The translations under genes were made by a program, and so were the position numbers. Under the pieces are notes generated by a model, which was not told the origin of the DNA, ran no database searches, and saw nothing but the letters and a program-made list of their open reading frames with translations. A stretch of DNA of 54,311 nucleotides, from contig DATGLH010000077.1 of NCBI GenBank assembly GCA_035294225.1, forward strand, positions 1 to 54,311, in the 5' to 3' direction. Positions 1 to 7,454 of the stretch are shown here, in pieces; the first letter of the stretch is position 1; every line of letters starts with the position of its first letter. Origin of the DNA: Trebonia sp035294225 (GTDB lineage: Bacteria; Actinomycetota; Actinomycetes; Streptosporangiales; Streptosporangiaceae).

Positions 1-2
1 AG

Positions 3-242
3 GTCGGCATGCCGGGCTTCCGGTTCCACGACCTGCGGCACACGGGCCAGACCCTGGCCGCCTCGGCGGGCGCGACCACCAAGGATCTCATGCGGCGTCT
101 CGGCCATGCGTCGCCGGTCGCGGCGAACCGCTACCTTCACACCGTAGACGGGCGCGATGCCCAGATCGCGGCCGCGCTGTCCGAACTGGCCGAGCATGGC
201 GACGCCGCACGGCTGCCCAAGTCCATCACAGTCAAGCACTGA
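3..242 (+). CDS. Tyrosine recombinase (phage-type integrase), C-terminal part, cut by window edge
   Basis: The frame is open from the first bases, so only the C-terminal end of a longer protein is visible. It carries the late catalytic motifs of tyrosine recombinases: HDLRHTG (the Arg of the R-H-x-x-R set), LGHAS, and NRYLH with the probable nucleophilic Tyr. This part of the domain cleaves and rejoins DNA at the attachment site. The stop lies only about 60 bp from a partial tRNA that looks like an attachment site, the usual place for the integrase of a tRNA-targeting element. I infer that the window begins at the right end of an integrated plasmid or phage-like element. The Met at position 9 is internal, not the true start. 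Confidence 0.88.
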   Translation, partial: VGMPGFRFHDLRHTGQTLAASAGATTKDLMRRLGHASPVAANRYLHTVDGRDAQIAAALSELAEHGDAARLPKSITVKH

Positions 243-303
243 TGCTGCACGCAGACTGCACGCGAACCGATCGCACGGCCACTGACCTGCGAATGTCCCA
301 GTT

Positions 304-349
304 CCTTGTAAGCGGACGGTCAGCGGTTCGAATCCGCTCACCGGCTCCA
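304..349 (+). other. Probable attR site: 3' half of a tRNA-Thr(TGU) ending in CCA
   Basis: From about 304 the sequence reads as anticodon loop CTTGTAA, 3' anticodon strand GCGGA, a perfect T-arm (AGCGG, TTCGAAT, CCGCT), acceptor 3' strand CACCGGC, discriminator T and CCA at 347-349. Upstream, the 5' half of a tRNA is missing: the bases before the loop (AGTTC) do not pair with GCGGA. A tRNA that breaks exactly at the anticodon loop, next to an integrase gene, is the hallmark of the att duplication made by an element inserting into a tRNA gene. CTGCACGC occurs twice (245-252 and 257-264) between integrase and att and might be an arm-type site. The Thr assignment rests on the TGT anticodon. Confidence 0.82.
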
Positions 350-352
350 GTT

Positions 353-373
353 TCCCGGAACGTTCATCCGGGA
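353..373 (+). terminator. Hairpin just after the tRNA 3' half
   Basis: The arms TCCCGGA and TCCGGGA are perfect complements around a 7-nt loop, 4 nt after the tRNA CCA. This position fits a tRNA terminator. There is no U-tract. Confidence 0.45.
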
Positions 374-435
374 CCCGTGCCGTCCGCGTACCGCAGGCAG
401 GCACGGCGGCTGGCCTGGCGGCCGGACGATGGCCG

Positions 436-2136
436 TTACGGGGCCGCGATGTCAGGAGCCTCGAGCCTGGCCGTCTCGGCCGAGGCGTCATCCGGTTTGG
501 TCTGCGAGTCGCGCTCAGCGGCGACCCGCGCCAGATAGTTATCGACCTCGCGCTTCTTGTCCGCCTCGCTCCAGCCGAGCTCGTCCGCCATCAGGTCGGC
601 GACCGCCGGGGCGGCGGAGACGCCGCGGTCCCACGTCTCGATCGAGATGCGTGTCCGGCGGGTGAGCACGTCCTCCAGGTGCAGCGCGCCCTCGTGGGTC
701 ACGGCGTACCGCGCCTCCACCGCCAGGTAATCGTCCGCGCCCGGCAGCGGCGCGGCCAGTGACGGGTCGGCGCGGAGCATGCCGAGCAGCTCGTGAACGC
801 ACGTGCCGTACCGGTTGAGCAGGTGCTCGATCCTGGCCACGTGGAGGCCGGCGCGCACGGCGAGGGCGTGACGCTGGTTCCACAGGGCCCGGTAGCCGTC
901 GGCGCCGATCAACGGCAGTCCCGCGGTGCACGACTCCGGCACCCGGATGTCCAGTGAGCGGGCCGCCTCGTCGACGGCGTCCGCGGCCATCACCCGGTAC
1001 GTGGTGAACTTCCCGCCCGCGATCACGACCAGGCCGGGCACCGGGTGGCCCACCACGTGCTCGCGGGACAGCTTGGACGTGGACTCCTCCTCGCCGGACA
1101 GCAGCGGCCGCAGCCCGGCGTAGACGCCCTCCACGTCCTCGCGGGTGAGCGGCGAGCTCAGCACCGCGTTCACGTGTTCGAGCAGGTAGTCGATGTCGCG
1201 GGCGCTGGCCGCGGGATGGGCCTTGTCGAGGTGCCAGTCCGTGTCGGTCGTGCCGATGATCCAGTGCCGTCCCCACGGGATGACGAACAGCACGCTCTTC
1301 TCGGTGCGCAGGATCAGGCCGGTGTTGGACGGCAGCCGGTCCCTGGGCACCACGAGGTGGATGCCCTTGGACGCGCGCACGTGGAACTGGCCGCGGGTAT
1401 CGGCCAGCGCCTGCGTGTCGTCGGTCCACACGCCGGTGGCGTTGATGACCTGCTTGGCGCGGACCTCGAAGTCCCGCCCCGTCTCCAGGTCGGTGACGGC
1501 GGCCCCGGTCACCCGCTCGCCTTGCCGCAGGAAACCCGTCACCATGCAGCGGTTCGCCGCCAGCGCGCCGTACAGGGCCGCCGTCCGCACCACGGTCATC
1601 GTGAACCTGGCGTCGTCCTCTTGGGCGTCCCAGTACTGTACGGCGCCGGTCAGCGCGTCCTTGCGCAGGCAGGGAGCCTCGCGCAGCGCGCGCGTACGCG
1701 ACAGGTGCCGGTGATGCCGCAGCCCGCGGGCGGTGCCGGAGGCGAACGCCATCGCGTCGTAGAGCGCGACCCCGGCGCCGACGTACACCCGCTCCCAGAC
1801 CCGGTGCCGCAGCGGATACAGGAACGGCACCGGCCGCACCAGATGCGGCGCGATCCTGTCGAGCAGCAGGCCGCGTTCGGCCAGCGCCTCCCTGACCAGC
1901 GCGAAGTCGAGCATCTCCAGATACCGCAGGCCGCCGTGAATGAGCTTGCTCGACCTGCTCGACGTGCCGCTGGCCCAGTCGCGCGCCTCGACGATGGCCG
2001 TCGTGAGCCCCCGCGTCACGGCGTCGAGGGCGCTGCCCGCGCCCACGACGCCGCCGCCCACGACGAGCACGTCCAGTTCGCCTTGCGTCATCCGGGAGAT
2101 CGCCTCCCGGCGCGCTGCCGACGACAGTACCGCCAC
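436..2136 (-). CDS. glpD: Glycerol-3-phosphate dehydrogenase (FAD-dependent), GlpD
   Basis: GlpD oxidises sn-glycerol 3-phosphate to dihydroxyacetone phosphate at the membrane and passes electrons to quinone. The 566-aa length is normal. The N-terminal FAD-binding Rossmann motif GGGVVGAG is at residues 27-34. The SSRSSKLIHGGLRYLE stretch and the C-terminal region with LTRRTRI are typical of the family. The start is GTG, preceded by a purine-rich site (GGGGGGAAGG) about 3 nt away. It is the last gene of glpF-glpK-glpD, 44 bp after glpK, and so the second catabolic step after kinase phosphorylation. The extreme C-terminus (after about residue 540) is Ala/Glu-rich and probably variable. Function is confident from sequence and operon context. 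Confidence 0.96.
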   Translation of the reverse strand: MAVLSSAARREAISRMTQGELDVLVVGGGVVGAGSALDAVTRGLTTAIVEARDWASGTSSRSSKLIHGGLRYLEMLDFALVREALAERGLLLDRIAPHLVRPVPFLYPLRHRVWERVYVGAGVALYDAMAFASGTARGLRHHRHLSRTRALREAPCLRKDALTGAVQYWDAQEDDARFTMTVVRTAALYGALAANRCMVTGFLRQGERVTGAAVTDLETGRDFEVRAKQVINATGVWTDDTQALADTRGQFHVRASKGIHLVVPRDRLPSNTGLILRTEKSVLFVIPWGRHWIIGTTDTDWHLDKAHPAASARDIDYLLEHVNAVLSSPLTREDVEGVYAGLRPLLSGEEESTSKLSREHVVGHPVPGLVVIAGGKFTTYRVMAADAVDEAARSLDIRVPESCTAGLPLIGADGYRALWNQRHALAVRAGLHVARIEHLLNRYGTCVHELLGMLRADPSLAAPLPGADDYLAVEARYAVTHEGALHLEDVLTRRTRISIETWDRGVSAAPAVADLMADELGWSEADKKREVDNYLARVAAERDSQTKPDDASAETARLEAPDIAAP

Positions 2137-2180
2137 GAGCCTTCCCCCCTAGTCTCTCGTATGCACGGTCTGCCGTGACC

Positions 2181-3695
2181 TCAGTCCACCTCTACCCAGC
2201 CGAAGGTGCGCTCGACCGCCTTCTTCCAGCCGCGGTAGCCGTCTTCGCGCTGCTTTTCCGTCCACTCGGGAAGCCAGCGCTTGGACTCATTCCAGTTGGC
2301 CCGGAGCTCCTCGGTGGTCTGCCAGAACTTGGTGGCCAGGCCGGCGGCGTAGGCGGCGCCCAGGGCGGTGGTCTCGGCCACGACCGGCCGGCTGACCGGG
2401 ACGCCGAGGATGTCGGCCTGCAACTGCATGGCCAGGTCGTTCGCGGTGACCCCGCCGTCCACCTTGAGCACCTCCAGGTGCACCCCCGAGTCCCGTTCCA
2501 TCGCCTCGGCGACGTCGCGGCTCTGGTAGCAGATGGCTTCCAGGGTGGCCCGGGCCAGGTGGGCGTTGGTGTTGAAGCGGGACAGGCCCACGATGGCGCC
2601 CCGGGCGTCGCTGCGCCAGTACGGCGCGAACAGGCCGGAGAACGCGGGCACGAAGTAGATGCCGCCGTTGTCGGGTACCTGCCGGGCGAGGGGCTCGATC
2701 TCGGCGGCGCCGGAGATGATGCCGAGCTGGTCACGCAGCCATTGCACCGCGGACCCGGTGACCGCCATCGAGCCTTCGAGCGCGTAAACCGGCCTGTTAT
2801 CGCCGAACTGGTAGCACACGGTCGTGAGCAGCCCGCTCTTGCTGCGGACGAGTTCCTCCCCGGTGTTCAGCAGCAGGAAGTTGCCGGTGCCGTAGGTGTT
2901 CTTGGCCTCGCCGACGGAGAAGCAGACCTGGCCGACCGTGGCGGCCTGCTGGTCCCCGAGGTCGCCGGTGAGCGGAACTCCCCTGAGGGAGGCCAGGCCG
3001 GTCAGCTCGCCGTAGCCGCCCGGCTCCGAGGACGGCCTGATCCGCGGCAGCATCTGCCGCGGGATGCCGAAGAAGCCGAGCAGTTCGTCGTCCCAGTCGA
3101 GCGTCTCCAGGTTCATCAGCATCGTCCGGCTGGCGTTGCTGACGTCGGTGACGTGCGCCCCGCCGTTGGGGCCGCCGGTCAGGTTCCAGATGACCCACGT
3201 GTCGGTGTTGCCGAAGATGGCCTCCCCTCTGTCCGCCGCCTCACGTACCCCCTCGACGTTCTCGAGGATCCACTGGATCTTCCCGCCGGAGAAGTACGTG
3301 GCCGGCGGCAGGCCCGCCTTGCGCCGGATCACGTCGCCCCGGCCATCCCGCTCCAGGGCGGCGGCGATGCGGTCGGTGCGGGTGTCCTGCCAGACGATGG
3401 CGTTGTAGTAGGGACGGCCCGTCTTCGGGTTCCACACGACGGTGGTCTCGCGCTGGTTGGTAACGCCGAGAGCGGCTAGGTCGGAGCGGGTCAGGCCCGC
3501 GGCGTTGAGCGCGGTCTGGACGACCGCGGTGGTGCGCTCCCAGATTTCCACCGGGTTGTGCTCGACCCAGCCGGCCTGGGGCAGGATCTGCTCATGTTCC
3601 AGCTGGTGTATGCCGATCTCGTTCCCGGAATGATCGAAGATCATGAACCGGGTGCTCGTGGTGCCCTGGTCGATAGCACCGACGTAGTCCGCCAT
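2181..3695 (-). CDS. glpK: Glycerol kinase
   Basis: GlpK phosphorylates cytoplasmic glycerol with ATP to glycerol 3-phosphate. The 504-aa length matches the FGGY carbohydrate kinase family. The N-terminal phosphate-binding motif (GAIDQGTTSTRF) begins at residue 6. The C-terminal domain contains the FGGY-type signature around GGVTANDLAMQLQADILG. The ATG start has a strong ribosome site (GGAGGAG) about 8 nt upstream. It lies 19 bp downstream of glpF and 44 bp upstream of glpD on the same strand, so the three are almost certainly one transcript. No active-site substitution was noticed. Confidence 0.97.
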   Translation of the reverse strand: MADYVGAIDQGTTSTRFMIFDHSGNEIGIHQLEHEQILPQAGWVEHNPVEIWERTTAVVQTALNAAGLTRSDLAALGVTNQRETTVVWNPKTGRPYYNAIVWQDTRTDRIAAALERDGRGDVIRRKAGLPPATYFSGGKIQWILENVEGVREAADRGEAIFGNTDTWVIWNLTGGPNGGAHVTDVSNASRTMLMNLETLDWDDELLGFFGIPRQMLPRIRPSSEPGGYGELTGLASLRGVPLTGDLGDQQAATVGQVCFSVGEAKNTYGTGNFLLLNTGEELVRSKSGLLTTVCYQFGDNRPVYALEGSMAVTGSAVQWLRDQLGIISGAAEIEPLARQVPDNGGIYFVPAFSGLFAPYWRSDARGAIVGLSRFNTNAHLARATLEAICYQSRDVAEAMERDSGVHLEVLKVDGGVTANDLAMQLQADILGVPVSRPVVAETTALGAAYAAGLATKFWQTTEELRANWNESKRWLPEWTEKQREDGYRGWKKAVERTFGWVEVD

Positions 3696-3714
3696 GGCGT
3701 GGTCTCCTCCTTGG

Positions 3715-4710
3715 TTACGTCCGCTCGCGCGGCTGTGCCTGGGGCTCGGCTTCCGCGGGCCGCCGCGCTTCGGGGATCGGCCCCTCGACCAGCTCCTTCT
3801 GCCTCAGCCGGGCGTACAGCACGTCGCTGATGAACAGGTCGTAGACGAGGACACCGATCACGCCCCCGACCAGGGGGCCGACGATTGGTATCCACCAGTA
3901 GCTGCTAAAGGACCAGATCGGTGTGCTGTAGCTGCCAGGCAGCGCCACATGCCCCCATCCTGCCGCCCAGGCGATCAGCCGGGGCCCGAAGTCACGGGCC
4001 GGGTTGATGGCGTACCCGGCGTTCGGCCCGAAGGACATGCCGATTGCCGCCACCACGAAGCCGATGATCAGCGGCGCGAGGTTGGACCCGACGGCCGTGT
4101 TCCTGGCGTCGATGACCGCCACGATCAGCATCAGCAGGAACGCCGTGCCGACGACTTGGTCCAGGAAAGGCCCGGGTATCGAGCCGTGGAAGTACGGCGC
4201 GGGGAAGGTAGCGAAGATGGAGTACGTCGCCAGGGCGCTCCCGCTGCTCCTCGGCGTGTGGTTCAGGAGGTTGAACTGGTTGATCGCGCTGTTGTACAGC
4301 ATCAGGACTATGGAGGCGCCGGCCATCGCCCCGGCGAGCTGCGCGAACCAGTAGGGAACGACCTTCGCCCAGGGGAATTTGCGGCGCGCGGCGAAGGCCA
4401 GCGTCACCGCTGGGTTGATGTGGGCGCCGCTCACGCCGCCCGCCACGTAGACCCCGAAGACGACCGCCATGCACCATCCCCAGGTGATCAGCAGCCAGTT
4501 GCCTCCCCCCACCCAGATGTTGGTGAGGCCCGCGGTCCGGCCGGACCCCGGCAGGCCGGCCACCACCACGGCGACGACGCCGTCGCCGAACGCGATCAGC
4601 ACGAACGTACCGAGGAACTCCGCGAGCATCTCGCCGGGAAGGCCTGCGATGCGCCCGACGCGACGGCCCTCACCTCGCGCGAGCAAAGGAGTGATATCAG
4701 ACATCGCCAT
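3715..4710 (-). CDS. glpF: Glycerol uptake facilitator (aquaglyceroporin, MIP family)
   Basis: This channel protein allows glycerol to diffuse across the cytoplasmic membrane. Both half-helix motifs are present: GAHINPAVTLAF and GYAINPARDFGPR. The Asp after the second NPAR is the marker of glycerol facilitators as opposed to water-only aquaporins. About six hydrophobic segments are visible. At 331 aa it is longer than E. coli GlpF because of charged tails, including a Glu/Ala/Pro-rich C-terminus. The frame is open further upstream to 4743, but the ATG at 4710 is 5 nt from GGAGG (4716-4720). The ATG at 4704 is equally usable. It is first in the glpFKD operon, so uptake and phosphorylation are co-expressed. 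Confidence 0.95.
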   Translation of the reverse strand: MAMSDITPLLARGEGRRVGRIAGLPGEMLAEFLGTFVLIAFGDGVVAVVVAGLPGSGRTAGLTNIWVGGGNWLLITWGWCMAVVFGVYVAGGVSGAHINPAVTLAFAARRKFPWAKVVPYWFAQLAGAMAGASIVLMLYNSAINQFNLLNHTPRSSGSALATYSIFATFPAPYFHGSIPGPFLDQVVGTAFLLMLIVAVIDARNTAVGSNLAPLIIGFVVAAIGMSFGPNAGYAINPARDFGPRLIAWAAGWGHVALPGSYSTPIWSFSSYWWIPIVGPLVGGVIGVLVYDLFISDVLYARLRQKELVEGPIPEARRPAEAEPQAQPRERT

Positions 4711-5194
4711 GTCCCCCTCCGATAGACATCGGCTTGCGCTCAACGTACGACCGTGTCGCCCCGCTCACAATGAGTCATGCGAGTAAAGTCTTGGTAAATT
4801 TCGAACGACGTTTATGTCATGTGCCTGCTAGCGGCCTCTGTTTCCCCCTGGGACTGGGGTTTGCGCTCCGCTGGCGATGACGGTCTTTTAAACGTCTATG
4901 AGCTGGGATTTCCTATTTGCGCCCGTTGCTCACAGGCTGGCGGGATACTGGCTCTTGACGGACGGCGGGACTGGCCCTGGAGCACGCTCTTTCGTCATCT
5001 GATACAGCGTTCTACGATGACAAACGCCGTCATAAAGGACCGCCGCTCGCCTGCCCGCACAATTGGCCGTCGGCTGGCCGAATGCCGGCGGCGCCGGCGA
5101 GCGTGCCCCCGATGGGCCTGCTCGTGCCGGGATGGGCTGCTCGTGCCGGGCGGAACGGGATCTTTTTGCCCGGCCTCAGCTCGCCTGCCCGGCC
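4711..5194 (-). promoter_or_regulatory. Leader and promoter region of glpFKD, with candidate operator
   Basis: This 484-bp gap has no convincing gene. The stretch 4775-4825 is locally AT-rich and probably holds the glpF promoter reading leftwards. A dyad ATGAC-N7-GTCAT lies at 5017-5033 in another AT-richer patch and is a candidate operator for the IclR-type protein encoded next door. The regulatory link is inferred from position only. The end near the regulator is filled by two short tandem duplications listed separately. Confidence 0.4.
5111..5149. repeat. Tandem duplication, 20-bp unit
   Basis: GATGGGCCTGCTCGTGCCGG at 5111-5130 is followed directly by a copy lacking one C at 5131-5149. 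It lies downstream of the iclR-type gene. Confidence 0.8.
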
Positions 5195-5201
5195 TCAGCT
5201 C
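5167..5201. repeat. 16-bp direct repeat (period 19) across the regulator's stop codon
   Basis: TGCCCGGCCTCAGCTC occurs at 5167-5182 and again at 5186-5201. The second copy contains the stop codon of the IclR-type gene, so the 3' end of the gene has been duplicated downstream. Confidence 0.8.
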
Positions 5202-5974
5202 AGCGCCGACAGCACCATACCGCCACGGCCCGCCCCGAGGTCCTTGGAGATCGACCGCGCCGCCTCGAGGACCGCGCGGGGCAGGTCTTCCCTGGCGCCG
5301 GGGGACAGCAGCCGTTCGGCGGGCCCGACCACACCGATCGATCCCGCGACCGCGCCCGTCCTGTCGAAGATCGGGGCCGCGATCCCGGCATCGCCCATGG
5401 TCGCTTCCTGGTCTTCGACCGCGTACCCGTGCCTGCGCACCTGGGCGAGCGCCTGGCCGAGCGCCGCCCTCGTGGTTTTGGTGCGGCCGGTCAGCGGCGC
5501 GCGCTCGGCGGACATGAGCACCGCGCTCTCCGCGGGCGGGAGGTAGGCGGCGATCGCCCGCCCGAGCGCGCAGGCGTGCCACGGGATCGCGGCGCCCACC
5601 TCGAGGACCTGGACCGTGTTGTCAGGCCGGAATACGTGGTGCAGGACGATCACCCGCGTACCGGACAGGGTAGCGACCCATACCGCCTCGTTCGCCCGGC
5701 GGGCGAGGGACTCGGCCCACAGCAGCGACCGGGCGCGCAGCTCGGAACCGTCGAGGTACGCGTTGCCGAGCTGAAGGACGGCCGGGCCGAGGCTGTACTT
5801 GCCGGTGAAGGGGTCCTGGGCGACCAGGTCGTGCTTGAGCAGCGTGCGCAGCAGGCCGTAAACCGTCGGCTTGGCGAGTGCGACCCGTTCGGCGATCTCA
5901 GTCACCCCGAGGCGCGGCGTACCGGCCCCGAGCACGCGGAGGATCGCCGCCGCCCTCTCCACAGACTGGACCAT
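5195..5974 (-). CDS. IclR-family transcriptional regulator, probable glycerol operon regulator (GylR-like)
   Basis: The 259-aa protein has an N-terminal winged helix-turn-helix (residues about 5-65, with GVTEIAERVALAKPTVYGLLRTL as recognition region) and a C-terminal IclR effector domain, the usual layout of the family. The ATG start is preceded by GAAAGGG at good spacing. It lies directly upstream of glpFKD in the same orientation. In Streptomyces an IclR-type protein (GylR) sits in the same place and represses the glycerol genes. From this synteny I infer that it responds to glycerol or glycerol 3-phosphate. The specific effector cannot be read from sequence. Its 3' end overlaps a 16-bp direct repeat. 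Confidence 0.88.
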   Translation of the reverse strand: MVQSVERAAAILRVLGAGTPRLGVTEIAERVALAKPTVYGLLRTLLKHDLVAQDPFTGKYSLGPAVLQLGNAYLDGSELRARSLLWAESLARRANEAVWVATLSGTRVIVLHHVFRPDNTVQVLEVGAAIPWHACALGRAIAAYLPPAESAVLMSAERAPLTGRTKTTRAALGQALAQVRRHGYAVEDQEATMGDAGIAAPIFDRTGAVAGSIGVVGPAERLLSPGAREDLPRAVLEAARSISKDLGAGRGGMVLSALS

Positions 5975-6095
5975 GCAGCCCTTTCAGTAATTCCGGACAG
6001 GCCCAGAATAGGGCATCGCGTGACGGCCGAAAGTAGCTATCGGACCCGGGGTCACACGCGGCTGGCGCTGGCCGCCGATGACGCATCGGCGGGGC

Positions 6096-6926
6096 TTATT
6101 CCTTCCGCCCGGCTCCGCCCCACATGGCGATCGAGGCGGTGCCGGGAACCGCGTTCTCCGGCCGCCATTCCGGTATCGGCACCAGGCCGGGCGGGACCAG
6201 CTCCAGGCCGGCGAAGAAGCGCGCCACTTCGGCATGAGTGCGCGGAGTGGCGCGCTCGAAAGCGCGCTCGTTGTAGCGGCGCATTGACTCGGCCACCTGC
6301 TCGGCGTTGATGTCCCTGGCGGGGTGGGAGACGACAAGGTGGCTTCCCGGCGGAACCGCCGCCATGAGCTGCGACACGATCTGGTATGGGTCGTCTTCAT
6401 CGGGAATGTACTGCAAGACGGCGACGAGCATTACCCCGATGGGCTGACTGAAGTCGAGCGTGCTGGCGGCCTCGTCGAGGATCTTGGCCACGTCCCGCAG
6501 GTCAGCCTCGATGTAGGCGGTAGCGCCTTGCGGGCTGCTGCGAAGCAGCGCCCTGGAATGGGCGAGAACCATCGGGTCGTTGTCCGCGTAGACAATCCGG
6601 GATTCCGGCGCAGCCGACTGAGCGACCTCGTGTGTATTATTCGCTGTGGGGATACCGGTACCGATGTCGAGGAACTGGCGGATTCCCGCCTCGTTCACCA
6701 GGTAGCGCACGGCCCGGCCCAGGAAAGCGCGGTTGGCCCGCACCGCGATCACCAGATCGGGATACGCCTTGACCGCCTGCTCGCCCGCTTCCCGGTCGGC
6801 GGCGAAGTTGTCCTTCCCGCCCAGCCAGTAGTCGTAGACCCGCGCGGGATGCGCCACCTGGGTGTTGATGTCGCGCGGCTCGCCTGCGGCATCATCGGGG
6901 ACCAGGCTTCGAGACAGCTCAGTCAT
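6096..6926 (-). CDS. SAM-dependent methyltransferase, DUF574 / Methyltransf_19 family
   Basis: The 276-aa protein has the family's N-terminal signature (HPARVYDYWLGGKDNFAADRE), a glycine-rich SAM-binding motif (FLDIGTGIPTANNTHEVAQ) and an acidic strand (VYADNDPMVLAHSRALL) expected to bind the SAM ribose. This family is present in many copies in Streptomyces and Streptosporangiales, and the substrates are unknown. The frame is open further upstream to 7049, but the ATG at 6926 has AAGGA 8 nt before it and starts where family members start. It stands alone, 121 bp from the IclR-type gene, so context gives no clue to the substrate. Confidence 0.9.
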   Translation of the reverse strand: MTELSRSLVPDDAAGEPRDINTQVAHPARVYDYWLGGKDNFAADREAGEQAVKAYPDLVIAVRANRAFLGRAVRYLVNEAGIRQFLDIGTGIPTANNTHEVAQSAAPESRIVYADNDPMVLAHSRALLRSSPQGATAYIEADLRDVAKILDEAASTLDFSQPIGVMLVAVLQYIPDEDDPYQIVSQLMAAVPPGSHLVVSHPARDINAEQVAESMRRYNERAFERATPRTHAEVARFFAGLELVPPGLVPIPEWRPENAVPGTASIAMWGGAGRKE

Positions 6927-7454
6927 CGAGGAGGTCCTTTCCGTTAAGCCGCATTGTCTCCTCCGCGTCAGGCCGCTCAGGCATTGGTCAGGCATCGGGC
7001 CGCTCCGGACGAGGCTTATCATAGCGTACCGGGCAGATTGAGGCCCCAATCGGATAGCAGGCGCGGCGCAGCGCGCATTGGCAAGCCGTCATGCCCGGAA
7101 ACTGCATGGCTAGCCGTCATATCTGAAAAACCGCGCGAAAATCGCGTTCGTCATGGCGTTTGGCATCGCACCGCGGGCGGCATCGCACCGCGGGCGGGGC
7201 GGTGCGCGGGGGCCGGCCGGTCGCACGATCAAGGGGGCGTGCCGACCGGGATGCCCGATCCGCGCCGGTCCGCGGTTGAGCCGGTCTGTGCGGTTGACAG
7301 GCGGACGGCGTGCACGCTTGGGTGGCTGGCCGGGGCGGGCGGGGAGCACGGGGGAGGGTTCGGATTTAATTAACACGCGTAACGGCATGGCTCGCTTCCA
7401 GCGGGGAAAGTTCTGCCGTAGTCGTCGTTCCAGCCTCGAACGGTGTGATGACCC
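6927..7454. other. 528-bp intergenic region between divergent genes
   Basis: No ORF here resembles a known protein. It contains a perfect 17-bp tandem duplication (7163-7196) and an AT-rich island around 7364-7380 (TTTAATTAACACGCGTAA), the most AT-rich spot nearby and the likely promoter area for the LCP gene. The leftward methyltransferase promoter should lie near 6930-7030. Confidence 0.5.
7163..7196. repeat. Perfect 17-bp tandem duplication
   Basis: The unit GCATCGCACCGCGGGCG is at 7163-7179 and 7180-7196, in the intergenic region upstream of the LCP gene. Confidence 0.85.

Noticed and set aside
1045..2178. Long plus-strand open frames opposite glpD, glpK and many other genes (for example 2175-3479, 36013-38226, and minus-strand 39516-42221 opposite the KamA-SDR-AsnB genes)
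   Set aside because: They lie opposite confident genes, have no recognisable motifs, and are the expected by-product of very high GC third positions.
4819..5582. ORFs in both strands between glpF and the IclR-type gene
   Set aside because: Composition is Arg/Pro/Gly-rich without family features, and the region contains tandem duplications; treated as regulatory DNA.
7110..7388. A 92-aa minus-strand ORF upstream of the LCP gene
   Set aside because: No ribosome site or recognisable motif, and it crosses a tandem duplication; chance frame.
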